DNA from: Diphasiastrum complanatum
Taxonomy: Eukaryota; Streptophyta; Lycopodiopsida; Lycopodiales; Lycopodiaceae
Direction of reading: 5' to 3'
Assembly (NCBI GenBank): GCA_029204225.1
Contig: CM055098.1
Span: 47,991,245 to 48,055,244 of the forward strand
Length of the DNA: 64,000 nt
The notes under the pieces are model-generated. The model did no database searches and was not told the DNA's origin. It was given only the letters and a program-made list of their open reading frames with translations. Of the stretch, positions 41,950 to 53,575 are shown piece by piece (positions within the stretch are counted from its first letter, which is position 1; each line of letters opens with the position of its first letter). Both the position numbers and the translations under genes were made by a program.

Positions 41950-44710
41950 TAATCTGGATCTGAGCTTGATCTTTAGACTAAGCAATGCACAAAATTTGTT
42001 GTGTGCATCAATGCTCAAAGCCTTGGTAAACACATCTTCAATCATGTTTTGCATTAGTACATTAAGCTTACATCTACATCTCCTACCCAGCTTGCATCTC
42101 CACTTAGCCAATGAAGATTGTTGTTGCCAACTTCTCCATACCATATGCACAGGTCCGTTGTAGCTCAAATGTATCTTTTGACTCTGATAAGAGCCTTCCA
42201 ATGTATGATGCCAGGATTAGCCATGAATTGGCTTAATGATCTAACTACAAAAGCGATGCCAGGTTTTGTACAAACCATTTGCATACATGAGAGATTTGAG
42301 TATCGACTGATACATATACTCTCTCATTTGCTCCTTTTCTTGATTTGTCTGAAGGACGGTGGTCCTTCGATTATTGCAGGCTTGGATCCATTGGTGATTG
42401 AGCTTCGTTGCAATTAATCAAATTGTATTTGATAAGAGTATTATGAAGATACCTTTGTTGAGTAATGTAAATAGACTGTCTCTCTCTGTCTTGATGGATT
42501 TGAATTCCAAGACAATAGTGAGCCCCATCTAGATCGGTCATGTCAAATTTCTAGGACAACATTTGTTTAGCATCTCTCACCTGATCAAAAATTGTTGCTG
42601 ACAAGTCGTCAACATACAAGGAGATGATAATGAAGGAATGATGCACTGACGTGAAATAAATGTTAGAAACAGTAGTTTTTGGTTTGAAACCATGCTGAAT
42701 GTGGAATGTGTTGTCCTCTAAAAACAAGCTCTTGCTGATTTCAAGTCATAAAGTGCATTGTGGAGTTTATAGGCATGATTCTTCATACCTTCAAGAAAGT
42801 ATCCCTTGGGCTGTATCATGTAAATGTCTTCTTCTATAACTCCATTTAGATAAGTTTTCTGTACATCGAGTTGATGTACTTCAAGGTCGGCCATAGCAGC
42901 AAAAGATAAGAGGACTCGGATCGATGAATGCTTGACTACTTGACTGAAAGTCTCATTGTAGTCATTGGAGATCTGAGAAAACCTTCTGGCTACTAGTTGA
43001 GATTTCCATCGGTCAATACTCTTGTCCACTTTATACTTGATCTTGAAGAACCATTTGCAATCGATAAGATTGTTGCCGGAAGGTAGTTCGACCAATGGCC
43101 ATGTTTGGTTCTTGGTAAGTGAGAAATACTCTTTGTCCATTGCTTCTCTCTAAAGATTGAGTCTGATTGGCTAAGTGCCTCTTTGAATGTAGTCGGTTTC
43201 TAAATTGAAAGACATGCAAAATTAGGCATATACCTCGTGGGCTATGTGCGCACTCAGTTTGATGTTCTTGGAGGTCGCATCAGCTGATGATCCATTCCTT
43301 GGTCGGGTTGTTGCTAAGTAACAACAATGTCTTTCTCTGATTCGTTGTTGAATAGTTGGTTGACTGTCAGGATGATGGTTGACTGTCATGTGGGTGGCAT
43401 GTGTTGAAGTTTCACATGGAACTTTACCTTTGCCTTTGAAGTCGATGAACTCGGATCCTCAATAAAGACAATATCTCTGCTGAATATAAAATATGCTGGG
43501 TATTGGGGTCGTACAGCTTGTAGGTATCGTCGAAGGAAACGTAACCGATCAGGATGGTCTTTAGAGTTTGGAGGTTGAATTTCTTTCTTGTCTCTTTCAG
43601 GATCTGTGCATAGGCGATGCAACTGAATACTTGTAGGTTCTTCATTGAAGGCTTAGATCATGTCCAAACCTCATGGGGTGTTTTTCCTAGACTTAGTCAA
43701 ACATCTATTCTGGATGTAAGCTTTAGTGGAGATAACTTCAGCCTAGAAGCTCTTAGACAATGATGCATGCACCAGCATGCATTTACCAGGGTACAATTCT
43801 TCCTCTTGGCTAAGCCATTTGACTGAGACGAATAGGGAGAGTCAAATTGTTGTTCAATGTCTTGGCTCTAGCAGTACTCCTTGAATTCAATAGAGATATA
43901 CTCTCCACCATTGTCGGACTCAAGGCTTTGATTCTTTTACCAGTTTCTTTCTTTGCATACTTTTTGAAGATTTTGAAGCAGTTGAAAGCTTTTGAGTTCT
44001 TCTTGATGAAGTACACCATCGTCATTCTGGAAAATTTATCAATAAAAGTGATAAAATACTTTACATCCTTCAATGAAGGATTCTGCATTGGGCCACAAAT
44101 GTCTATATGTACAATACCTAACAATTATCTAGCAAAATGTTGATGGCTTGATCTAAAAGATTTCCTAGCCTGTTTACTAACTATACAGTCTTGACAAATA
44201 GGTAATTCGACTTTCCTATCTGGAGAGTCACGATTGAATACAATAGAATATTTAGACATGTGTTGTACAAAAGAATGATTCAAGTGACCAAGTCTATGAT
44301 CCCAAAACAAACTTCTATTGCTAAAAGTGCTAGGATCTTGATTGTCTGATCTGATTCAAATTCTACTTTGTCCTAAATCTACAATTCTGCTAATAGAGAG
44401 CAGATTTGTAGAAAGATTTGGTACATGAAAGACACTTGAGAGTAGTTTGAATTGATCATTTGCAAAGCTTAATCTTATTGTACCTTCACCTTTGAAGGTA
44501 CAGTAAGATTAAGCTTTGCAAATGATCAATGTCACCCATGTGAAAAAACTTATTAGTACAGTAAGGCATACATAATTCAAAATAGCTAATATGGTTGGTC
44601 ATATGTTGAGAGGCTCCAGAATTAAGAAACCAAGAGCTATTGTCTGATGCTTCTTGATGGCTTGTCATGAATTCATGATCCGCTTCTTGATTCAACGGAG
44701 ATGTACTCAC
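41950..44710 (-). pseudogene. Copia L protease-integrase-RT-RNase H (broken)
   Basis: Minus strand: WFLNSGASQHMTNHISYFEL (protease; NSG where DSG is expected), FWDHRLGHLNHSFVQHMSKY (pre-integrase, 44310), YFITFIDKFSRMTMVYFIKK (integrase core, 44124), LVELPSGNNLIDCKWFFKIK (RT, 43140), LDVQKTYLNGVIEEDIYMIQ, LLYVDDL (near 42605) and DVFTKALSIDAHNKFC (RNase H end, near 42030). Stops and frame changes separate the pieces. The lost protease Asp and truncation make it inactive. Confidence 0.85.
44451..44530. repeat. 38-bp inverted duplication with a 4-bp loop inside Copia L
   Basis: Left arm 44451-44488 (ATTGATCATTTGCAAAGC onward) and right arm 44493-44530 are reverse complements with one mismatch, around the loop CCTT. 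The corresponding place in element G (about 19661-19720) has no such palindrome. Confidence 0.95.
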
Positions 44711-44865
44711 TTGGAGATGGTACGAATGGGCAAAGCCAAGTATGGACTTTGTGTTGAGTAAGATTTTTTATTTTTTATACATCATTTTTGCTGATGCTCA
44801 TGTTTTATTTATTGTACTCACTTGGAGTCTGGTACAAATGGGCAAAGCCAATTATGGACTTTGTT
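44704..44865. repeat. 50-bp direct repeat, 60 bp apart
   Basis: GTACTCACTTGGAGATGGTA at 44704 and GTACTCACTTGGAGTCTGGT at 44815 both continue to CAAAGCCAA and TATGGACTTTGT. Nature unknown; it lies at the truncated 5' end of L. Confidence 0.85.
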
Positions 44866-45040
44866 AAATTACATCCTATTTGAAAACTAAAATTCGTTTC
44901 AATTGAGATATCTTTCTCAAATCTTTTGAAACTCATAGGGTTAAAGAGAAGAAGATAACCCTTGAGAAGGATTAGCACATGATTTTATTTTTCATGCTAG
45001 GTCTAAGCATATTGAGGTTGCTTATAGTTTTATTAGAAAC

Positions 45041-45864
45041 TGTGAGAAATTGGCAAAAATCTAGCTTGGTATTTTCTATAATAGAAGTTTGTAAGTGAAT
45101 CTCACATGTGTGGAGGATGTTCCCACGTGTGGAGAATTGTAAAGTAAATCAAAATGTTTGATATAGGGGTCTCATTGAATTTCATAGTCAAGCATTTAGG
45201 TGTAGGATGTTGATAGGGTCAAATTTGGCATAGATGGCAAATTATCCATTTCCACTTGTAATGCCACTATTGAGCCAAAATAGAGTAGGCCAAACTTGTG
45301 CCAATTAGAGTGTAGACAAGTGTAATGCTTTTGTTTGATGAAGTTTAAGAGGTCCAATAGGATTTAGAGGTGGAACCATGTGTGGTCCAATAGGAATTTG
45401 AGGTGTGCTTGAATATAGTCCAATAGAATTTAGAGGTGCATGGATCAATGGTCCAATAGGATTAAGAGGTGGCAAAGTGTGATCCAATCATATTTAAGCA
45501 TAGTGGTAGCTCATCAAGCTACTAGTATCATTGTACTCCTCATTTTGAATCCAATTGATTTTGAGATTGAGTGAATTTTGAGTGTCATTGAATTTCTAGC
45601 TTTCTCTCTCTACCCCAGAGCTCATGATGTTTTTTCTCTCTCTACCTGAGGAGAGCAGCTTGTTTTTACTTAGATTATATTTTGAATACTTCCCACATGT
45701 GTGAGTGAGAGTTGGAAGTGATTGAATGCATGTAGTAGTGTGTTTTTGCCATAGATTCAAAGATAGATCTTGAATCTCAATCTAGTCTTGATCTTGGTGC
45801 ATCTACACACCTTAGGAGATCACAAGTACATGTAGTGGACAGTCCACACGTGTGAAATTCAACA
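45041..45864 (+). repeat. 5' LTR of Copia B
   Basis: 824 bp with TG...CA ends. It contains two C(A/T)CA(C/T)GTGTG palindromes and two TTTCTCTCTCTACC runs near 45600. Related to the LTRs of A. Confidence 0.95.
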
Positions 45865-46620
45865 TGGTGTCAGAGACTACCTAAGGTTACCATTCATTTT
45901 GATCCATCTAAGTGAAAAAAATTTCATCAATCTTGAGCTAGAAGTTGTCAAGCCCATTTTCCTAGCTATCTTGTTCAATTTTGGATCAAAAGAGATCAAA
46001 AGGACATTGATTGGGTCTGACCTGGTACTGTACAAAATCAGGTGCTCATACACGTGTGAGGAACATCCAATTTCAGTTTGGGAGTCCTCTTTCATGTTTG
46101 ATCCAAAAATCTTGCTAGATAGCTTGTTTTGAGGCTATTTTTTGTCTAGTTTCTGATGCAATCAGTTTCATTCCATTTGGTTGAGCCAATCAAAAGCTAT
46201 AAGCTTTTGAAGAGGGTTAGGTAGGGCACCTAGACCTGGGTGGACACATTTGTTTTGGTCAAGAGATTGCTTGTTTGATCCAAAATCACAGTTGAATGCT
46301 TATCAATCTCATCTATATGTGATCTAGGCACTGTTTTGAGATCTTAGCCATTTTGTTTCATGCAATATCATTGTATTTGAGTCAAATTTGGTTTCTTAGT
46401 GTATTTCACATGTTCTAAGAGTGTTTGATCCTAACTTTGCCCATACTCCATCATTTGATGTGAAGTAGATCTAGTTTTGGAGAGATTGAGATAGCTAGTG
46501 AGACATCTCACAGTTTGTTGCAAGATCTTGCATAGGAGATGGTAGCACACCATTATTGGATCCTATAGTGAGAGAGAAGCAACATTTTTTGTTCATCACT
46601 TTTATTTATCTCCACTTTAC

Positions 46621-48003
46621 ATGACTTCAATGAGTTCATACTTGTTGCAACCAAGTGAGAGATTGTCTACTTCCAATTATTCAATATGGAAGTTGAGGAT
46701 GGAGTCCATCTTGATACTCCAAGATGTGATGGACATTGTACTTGGGACTGAGGAGGATCCTCAAGTCCTTCAAGAAGTACAAAAATACAAGAAGAGAGCT
46801 AGGATGGCTCTCCACTACATTAAGATGAATGTCTCTAATGAGATATTGAGGGAGATTGGTGATTGTTCTACATCCAAGGAAGCTTGGGATTGTCTCAAGT
46901 CCATCTATGAGGCTAAGAACATCTCTAGGCTCTTTACTCTTAGAAATCAAATCTTCCAAAGTAGTCAAAAGAGTGATGAGAGTGCATCTAATTATGTTTT
47001 GAGAGTCAAGGATATTCATAGGGAGCTTGCATGTATTGGTGACTCAATCAATCAAAGTGAGCTAGTCCAAGTCATTCTCAATGGCTTGAGAGATGAATAT
47101 GACAACCTTGTCCAATCCTATGCCATTAAGGAGGAGCTACCAAGTTTGGAGGCCCTTCAAAGTGTGCTTATTTCTGAAGAATCAAGACAAGAGTACAATC
47201 TCTTGAGGATGGACAAGCTATCACTCAATCGTGATGATGGCAAAGTTCTATTTGCCAAGCACAAAGAGAGGAGTAAGAAGCAACACCATCACTTCTCTAA
47301 TGAGAAAGCTAAAGACCAAGATGAAGAGGAGTAGGAGGATACCTCTCATGCTTCTACTTCAAATCTCAAGAAGAAGAAGATCAAGTGCTTTTATTGTGGC
47401 AAGAAAGGCCATTATGCCACCAATTGCTTCAAGAAGAAGAATCAACTCAATCAAGCCAACATCACCAATGAGAAAGAAGACTATATTGCAAGTGATGGAG
47501 AAGGCTCTCTTATGGCATCAAGCTTCTCCTCTTCCACCTTCAACAAGGATGACTCATGGTATATTGATAGTGGAGCATCTACACATATGTGTGGCTTTAA
47601 GCACTTTTTTTCATCTATTTTGCCTTATGATGGAGTCAAGGACACCATATACTTTGCAAGTAAGCATGAGTGCAATATTGAAGGAGTAGGGATTATTCTC
47701 TTGAAGCTTGCATCTTCTAAAGATCTCTTTTTCAACAATGTTCTTTTTGTCCCAAAGCTTACAAAGAACATCTTAAGTGTTGGCCAACTTCTTGATAGTG
47801 GTTTTGATGTCAATTTCAATATTGACAATTGTGTGATCAAGAAGGATGGTGAGATCCTTGCATATGGATCAAGACTTGAAGGCATCTACAAATTGGATCC
47901 AAGTGAGAGTGCAAACTCTCTTGATGTTTCTTATATGTCCAATATTTCAAAGGAGTATGATCACACAGATGCACATATCTTCTTCAAGTATTATGGTATA
48001 TGA
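46621..48003 (+). pseudogene. Copia B gag-protease-pre-integrase (one in-frame TAG, then deleted)
   Basis: From ATG 46621 (MTSMSSYLLQPSERLSTSNY) one frame stays open to 48003 except for a single TAG at 47332-47334. It holds gag (KEAWDCLKSIYEAKN), the zinc knuckle CFYCGKKGHYATNC, protease WYIDSGASTHMC (DSG intact) and LTKNILSVGQLLDSG. The pre-integrase H-H and C-C motifs are lost. Element A has a Glu or Asp codon where B has TAG, so this looks like a point mutation (GAG to TAG) rather than a programmed stop. Confidence 0.9.
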
Positions 48004-49312
48004 TTATTTCTTATTATTCAAAGCATATGTTGAGAAGAAATTCTCATTGAAGATCAAAGCTTTGAGGAGTATTGGAGCTCTTGAAGGAATAGCACCATAT
48101 GAAGTTTTATTCAAGATGAAGCCTAAGGTTGATCACCTTAGTGAACTTGGTAGTGTTTGCTTTGCACATATTCCCTTGGAAACAAGAAGGAATGATGATC
48201 CAAGCTCATGGATCATGATTGGATACTCATCCATCAAGGAGGCCTTTAGTGTCTTTAAACTCTCTATTTCAAAAGTGATTGTGAAGAGATCTCATATTGC
48301 ATGAAGATTCAATCTTGGAAGTGGCCGAGATCAAGGCTTCTCAAGAAGCATCACAAGTTATCTTTTTTAAAGGTATTCAAGTTATGATGGGGCCAATGTG
48401 TGAGGAGGAGTTTCTTCTTCATATGATTTCAAGAAGATCTTCAAGATGCATGGCCGAGTCTTTATGGCTCACCTTACATGGCAAAGAGGGGCATCTTTCA
48501 TGTTGTATCTACTACAACACATTCATATATGCTTCTCTTCCTTTTCTTGAAATGCTATCTTGCTTCATTGAATTTTTTGGATCTCAAAGTTCAAGAAAAG
48601 GTATACTAGTTTTGTATGATGCTTATGGTATGGACATGTTTCTTGTCATTATTGACTTAGATGTGTTTCCAATACTTTTTGAAAGCAAGATATTGCATTG
48701 TCAAAAGTATGCTCTTGGTTCTCGTAAGAACAACATTGAGGTTGGTACTCACTTTTTTGAAAATCATGTTTTCACATGTTTTGAGGCAAATTGTAAACTC
48801 CTCTTGAGATTAAGTGAAGCACCCAAAGTGGACACTTACATCCTTGAGAGAGTAACAAGCCTAAAAAAGATCAAGGTAGTCTTTGATATCAAGATTAGAT
48901 CCATCATGGATATAGTTCATTGTATGTGGACTAGTCAAGCTAGAAAGCATAATCTTGATAATCATCATTGTTTCACATCTTATAATCTTGATCTCCATGA
49001 TCCTTATGAGGCTTGGAAGCCTCAGATTTCTCTATTTATGGTGCATCCATCATGCAAGTGGAACTTTCAAAGCAAAGATCATCATCAAGCATGGAGGAAG
49101 CCCATGATCATAGTGGCATATTGGTGGAGCACTCTTCAAAGGCATTGGCAAGAGATCTCTACCAAAGAGATCTTATCATGGATATGGTGAGGGTGCTGCT
49201 ATGATGGATCCCTTGGCTGATCTTCACTTCTTATGCATACCAAAGGATCCACTCAAAAGATTTACAAACTTCTCAAGTGATCTAGTACCTTTCCAAGCTA
49301 TTTTTTGAGGAG
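48004..49312 (+). pseudogene. Copia B residual pol and unidentified open stretch
   Basis: First a scrap of integrase tail (FKAYVEKKFSLKIKALRS joined directly to APYEVLFKMKPKVDHL; ICFAHIPLE-like block), showing a large deletion. Then a 297-codon open stretch (48297-49190) begins with an integrase-linker-like EVAEIKASQEAS and diverges into sequence with no recognisable RT motif (no YVDD, no KARLVAKG). Short matches such as ENHVFTC recall the end of RT. A 3' part (IVHCMWTSQARKHNLDNHHC) is unplaced. It is most likely scrambled pol remnants. Confidence 0.6.
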
Positions 49313-50136
49313 TGTGAGAAATTGGCAAAAATCTAGCTTGGTGTTTTTTATGATAGAAGTTTGTAAGTGAATCTCACATGTGTGGAGGATGTTCCCACGT
49401 GTGGCGAATTGTAAAGTAAATCAAAAAGTTTAATATAGGGGTCTCATTGAATTTCATAGTCAAGCATTTAGGTGTAGGATGTTGATAGGGTCAAATTTGG
49501 CATAGATGGCAAATTATCCATTTCCACCTGTAATGCCACTATTGAGCCAAAATAGCGTAGGCCAAACTTGTGCCAATTAGAGTGTAGACAAGTGTAAAGC
49601 TTTTGTTTGATGAAGTTTAAGAGGTCCAATAGGATTTAGAGGTGGAACCATGTGTGGTCCAATAGGAATTTGAGGTGTGCTTGAATATAGTCCAATAGAA
49701 TTTAGAGGTGCATGGATCAATGGTCCAATAGGATTAAGAGGTGGCAAAGTGTGATCCAATCATAGTCAAGCATAGTGGTAGCTCATGAATCTACTAGTAT
49801 CATTGTACTCCTCATTTTGGATCCAATTGATTTTGAGATTGAGTGGATTTTGAGTGTCATTGAATTTCTAGCTTTCTCTCTCTACCCGAGAGCTCATGAT
49901 GCTTTTTCTCTCTCTACCCGAGAAGAGCAGCTTGTTTTTATTTAGATTATATTTTGAATACTTCTTACACGTGTGAGTGAGAGTTGGAAGTGATTGAGTG
50001 CATGTAGTAGTGTGTTTTTGCCATAGATTCAAAGATAGATCTTGAATCTCAATCTAGTCTTGATCTTGGTGCATCTACACACCTTAGGAGATCACAAGTA
50101 GATGTAGTGGACAGTCCACACGTGTGAAATTCAACA
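49313..50136 (+). repeat. 3' LTR of Copia B
   Basis: 824 bp, same ends as the 5' LTR, followed by the target duplication GAAAC. Confidence 0.95.
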
Positions 50137-50165
50137 GAAACAAGGTTTTTTCTAGCTAAAGAGAT

Positions 50166-50901
50166 ATTCATCATATACTTTCAAGTGATTGTGTTACAAA
50201 AATAATAATAAAATAATAAGAATTGTTTGATAAACATAGGTCATCTCTTGGCATCAACGAGAGACCTAGCTTCAGTGTTTGCAAATTGAATTTGATCAGG
50301 AAAAACATGCAAGTATCAATATGAGGCCAATTTGGAGACCTTTTAAATAGTATGACCAAAAGTCAAAGTGTGGCCTCACAAATGTGAAATCAATTCGGAA
50401 GGGACTGAGTTGGTCCAGACAATACTGACAACCATGGAAGGAGTGGACGTTATCGCTATATGGGAGTAGGATGATTGAAGTGTGTTATTAGAATGAGGAA
50501 GAGTGAGTAAAATCAGATAATTTAAGACATGATAATGTGCAAGAAAAATATTACCTATGCTTCAATTAAATGAGATGAGTACAATGATTCTTTACGAATC
50601 TGGTGTGCAATATAAGCTAGAATACAAATCACTACAATGTTTGTCATGAGATAGCTTAGAATCATGCGTAGCAGTATGTGTCACACTAATTTTCACACTT
50701 AAAACTTTCTTGCGGTCACCTCTGAATGATAGTTCTCTTTCTCTCACACCTCACTACATGCATTGTCTCATCACCGATTGAACAAACGTTGGAAAACCCT
50801 AGTTTCTTGTTATTTTTGTGTTAGGCTCCATGGTTGCTCAACTATTGCTTGCCTTAACAACCTCACCACAATTCTGCAACATTCTTAGTTGGTGGAAAGG
50901 T
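50166..50901. other. Unassigned stretch
   Basis: No gene or element recognised right of M/B. Confidence 0.5.
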
Positions 50902-51648
50902 CACTAGAAAATTTGTATCCTGGTTCATACTACATGTTACTAATCTAAAAAAGGAAGCACAAAGATACATCATAGTGGAAGAACTCAACAACACAAGATC
51001 GCCAACACAGATATCAAGTTATAACCATAAGAGTAAGACAAAAGGCATTATGTTCATAGGTAGATTAGTGCTCTTTGAAGGATACATATATGAAGTGACT
51101 TGAGTTTAGGTCTACATATCAAAAAAATCGGCTAGTAACAAATGATTACCTAAAGATGTCATTGAAGTAATTATTCTAATAATGCCAAGTGCTCATTTTT
51201 TTCTTTGTATTTTGGAGTGACCTTCAAACATAGAGTACACATTAGACTCTCATGTGGATAGCCACTAGAAAATCTGTATCCTAATTCGTAATGGATGTTA
51301 CTAATCTAGAAATTGCAGCACAAAGATAAATCACAATAGAACAACCAAATAGCACAAGCGCATCAAAACACATTGATACCAAGATTATAAACATAAGACA
51401 GAGACAAAAGGCACTACATTCAGAGGGATGTCAAGAAGCGTAGATTAGCTTTCCTAAAAGAATACATATATAAAGTGACTCGACTTTAAGTCTACGTATC
51501 GGGAAAATCGGATTGTAAGAATTGATCACCTAAAGATGTTATTGAATTGATTATTCTAATAAATTTGCGAAGTGCTCATTTTTTTTTGTATTTTGGAGTC
51601 ATCTTCAAACATAGGATACGCATTTTATTAACATTCTCATGTGGATAG
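50902..51648. repeat. Two-copy ~370-bp tandem duplication
   Basis: Units start at CACTAGAAAATTTGTATCC (50902) and CACTAGAAAATCTGTATCC (51263), and the second ends where CACTGATTGG begins (51649). Shared blocks include GTTACTAATCTA, AAGTGCTCATTTTTTT, GTATTTTGGAGT and TCTCATGTGGATAGCCACT. The copies differ by substitutions and small gaps. Confidence 0.85.
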
Positions 51649-52190
51649 CCACTGATTGGCTGCCACATAGCCATGCTTACTAAAACATAATAGCCAATGA
51701 TTGGCAGCTGCCGAGCCATGCGAACTTAAAATATTAAGGAACTGCCTGAAGTTTGAGGGTGGTGTTAAAGTATAGGCTGTTTTTTGGGCCAAAAAACAAC
51801 AAAGTTTCAAGACGAAAATGATGGGACTTTTCAACATAAGAACAAGGATTTAGAAAAGCAGTTGTCAGGCCCTTCAAGTAGAGCCATGTATTGTTCAAAT
51901 GAAGCAATACAGTCATGGGCACCTGTCAAAATGCAAGGCTGATCCTCAATGATAGGTTCAAAGATTCGAACATGTGAAGTAAGAAGACTGAAGCGGTAAC
52001 TTCTAAGTTTTGGATCTCTGTTCGCACGCCTGGTCGGGTTTCAGAGCGACATTTTTAAATTATTTGCTACTATTGTACTAATTAAATAACTTTCAGCTTA
52101 TCTATATAGTTTAAGTACTTTTGCTTGGGTTAAATTTTAATTACCCTCTCTTCAATGCGCGCGCTGATATCATTAATCTCCGCTGGATGA
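51649..52190. other. Distal upstream region of the AHL gene
   Basis: No gene. A short direct repeat, TGATTGGCTGCC... / TGATTGGCAGCTGCC..., each ending GAGCCATGC or TAGCCATGC, lies at 51653-51722. Confidence 0.5.
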
Positions 52191-52680
52191 TTGCCACTTG
52201 TCATTTATGCCACGTGTCAGTCTCTTTACGGTTGCTCTCTCGATAGCGTGGCAAAATTTGAATGTAGCTGTTGGGAGTTATCATCTAAGCAAGACCGTTA
52301 ATCTCTCACAGTCTTTTACAGCCGCAAAATTTTTCAGTGCGCGTAGTTGGATTCTTGGCACTTGCTAATGCAGCCACTTGGCAATGGATTAGCGAACTCT
52401 TGGAGATACGTGGCAGCATCTGAGTGTAGGTGTCGTGGGTCATGATCTGATTAGAGCCGTTAATCAATTTCCCTCTCTCTGTCGGTCTCGAATTTCAAAG
52501 TCTAGAGAGAGAGAGAGAGCATTCGCGGTTCATGGCACGGTAGACCTAGCGCTCGAACAGTTGGATCTCTGCCACGTGGCAAAGTTGACACTTAGTCTCT
52601 TGTCGGATCGGTCATGGAAACGTGGCAGAATCCGGGCGTCTAATATAAAATGCAACGGTAGAGATCCGTAAATCGTTTCG
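52190..52680 (+). promoter_or_regulatory. AHL promoter of three related modules with ACGT-core sites
   Basis: Three partly similar modules start at GCGTGGCAAAATTTGAATG (52244), ACGTGGCAGCATCTGAGTG (52409) and ACGTGGCAGAATCCGGGCG (52617). The first two continue through a TCATSATCT-like block to RCCGTTAATC; the third ends ATCCGTAAATC. Further CACGTG or CGTGGCA sites lie at 52211 and 52572 (GCCACGTGGC). ACGT-core boxes are bound in plants by bZIP and bHLH factors. The third module contains the TATA-like sequence. Confidence 0.6.
52644..52650 (+). promoter_or_regulatory. Putative TATA box of the AHL gene
   Basis: TATAAAA in TCTAATATAAAATG, the only good match just upstream of the GA-rich leader. 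Transcription would start near 52675-52685. Confidence 0.5.
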
Positions 52681-53268
52681 TGTTTTTAAGACTCGAGAGA
52701 GAGGGAGCTTCGTTGGAATTGTAACAGCAAAAACAGCGAGAAGGGAGCGAGAGAGAGGGAGAGAGAGAGAGAGAGAGAGAGAAAGAGCGACAGCAAGAAA
52801 GAAAGAGGAGGGAGGGAGGGAGCTAGCGAGCGAGCGAGGAGGCATTGTTTTGTTGGGTATGTTGTTGTTGTTGTTGTGTATAGGTGTTGAGAGATAAAGG
52901 AAGAATTAGAGTGGAAGGAGATGGTGGAAAGGTAAATAGTGTGATATATCCCATGCGTAGAACCTGGTCCACCCACCACCAGACTAGACTCGCTCTACCC
53001 CACCATCAGCACCTCTTTTTGCTCCTCCCTGCCCGTTCTCAGCTCTCACCTCCTCCACCTTCCAATCCCTCCCTGCCTTCACCTTGCAGAATTTTCTTCC
53101 TTGTCAATTCAGTGCAGTTGCATCAGACGCTGAACTTTCTCAAGGCACTTGAACACTGTGCATTCCCACTTTTGGGCCTTTGAAGCTGCTGTGTATTCGT
53201 CCAACAAATTCTCTGTTGCTGCATCCGTGCATCCTCCAACTTGCCCAAGTAGATTGATCCATCGCTCT

Positions 53269-53575
53269 TCCCAAGGTTCCGCTGAAAAAAAGTGACCGCA
53301 ACACTGCGGCCTGATCCATAGAAACAAAAGGTTGTAGAGTCTTATTGAAGCCTATGCAGCACTGCCTGATCAATAAAACCAAGAGGTTTTCTAGTCTCAT
53401 TGAAGCTTATGTACCTCTGCCTGATCATTAGAAACAAAAGGTTGTAGACTCTTACTGGAGGTTGATCTATAGCACCTCTCAAGGTTTTAGTGAAAACGTG
53501 ACTGCAACGTTAACACTGCCTGATCAGTAGAAGCTAAAGGTTCTAGTCTTATTGAAGCTGCTTATGAAAGCTCTG
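53269..53575 (+). repeat. Four-copy ~55-bp repeat in the AHL leader
   Basis: Units start CCTGATC at 53310, 53365, 53420 and 53519, each with a RAARCHAARRGGTT block and then TCTYATTGAAGC. A larger ~207-bp duplication also shows: CCAAGGTTCCGCTGAAAAAA (53271) and TCAAGGTTTTAGTGAAAACG (53478) both lead to GACYGCAAC...CCTGATC. Confidence 0.85.

Larger units (their letters stand above)
41365..44710 (-). mobile_element. Copia LTR retrotransposon L, 5'-truncated
   Basis: On the minus strand: protease (44710), pre-integrase, integrase, RT and RNase H (to about 41950), a polypurine tract (AAGGTGGGG, 41950-41942) and an LTR starting TGCTAGATTTTATGG at 41941. The gag and 5' LTR are missing. Same family as G, judged by domain sequences. 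Many stops and deletions. Confidence 0.8.
45041..50136 (+). mobile_element. Copia LTR retrotransposon B, internally deleted, intact ends
   Basis: LTRs of identical length (824 bp: 45041-45864 and 49313-50136), both TGTGAGAAATTGG to TTCAACA. A perfect 5-bp target duplication, GAAAC (45036-45040 and 50137-50141), and a primer-binding site (TGGTGTCAGAGAC at 45865) support a clean insertion. The internal region is only 3.4 kb: gag, protease and pre-integrase remain, but nearly all integrase, RT and RNase H are gone. The LTRs differ by few bases, so it is young. With its ends intact it looks like a non-autonomous derivative of the A family. Confidence 0.95.
44955..50165 (+). pseudogene. Copia M RNase H fragment, split by element B
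   Basis: The plus strand up to 45040 reads DFIFHARSKHIEVAYSFIRN, the end of a Copia RNase H (family pattern NPVFHARTKHIEVHYHFIRE). Past element B, 50142 onward continues KVFSS, stop, RDI, as expected for the next residues. The rest of M is not recognised on either side. Confidence 0.7.

Noticed and set aside
48297-49190. A new 297-codon gene inside Copia B
   Set aside because: Its start matches the integrase-RT linker of A, and scraps of RT follow. The rest reads as scrambled pol rather than a new domain.
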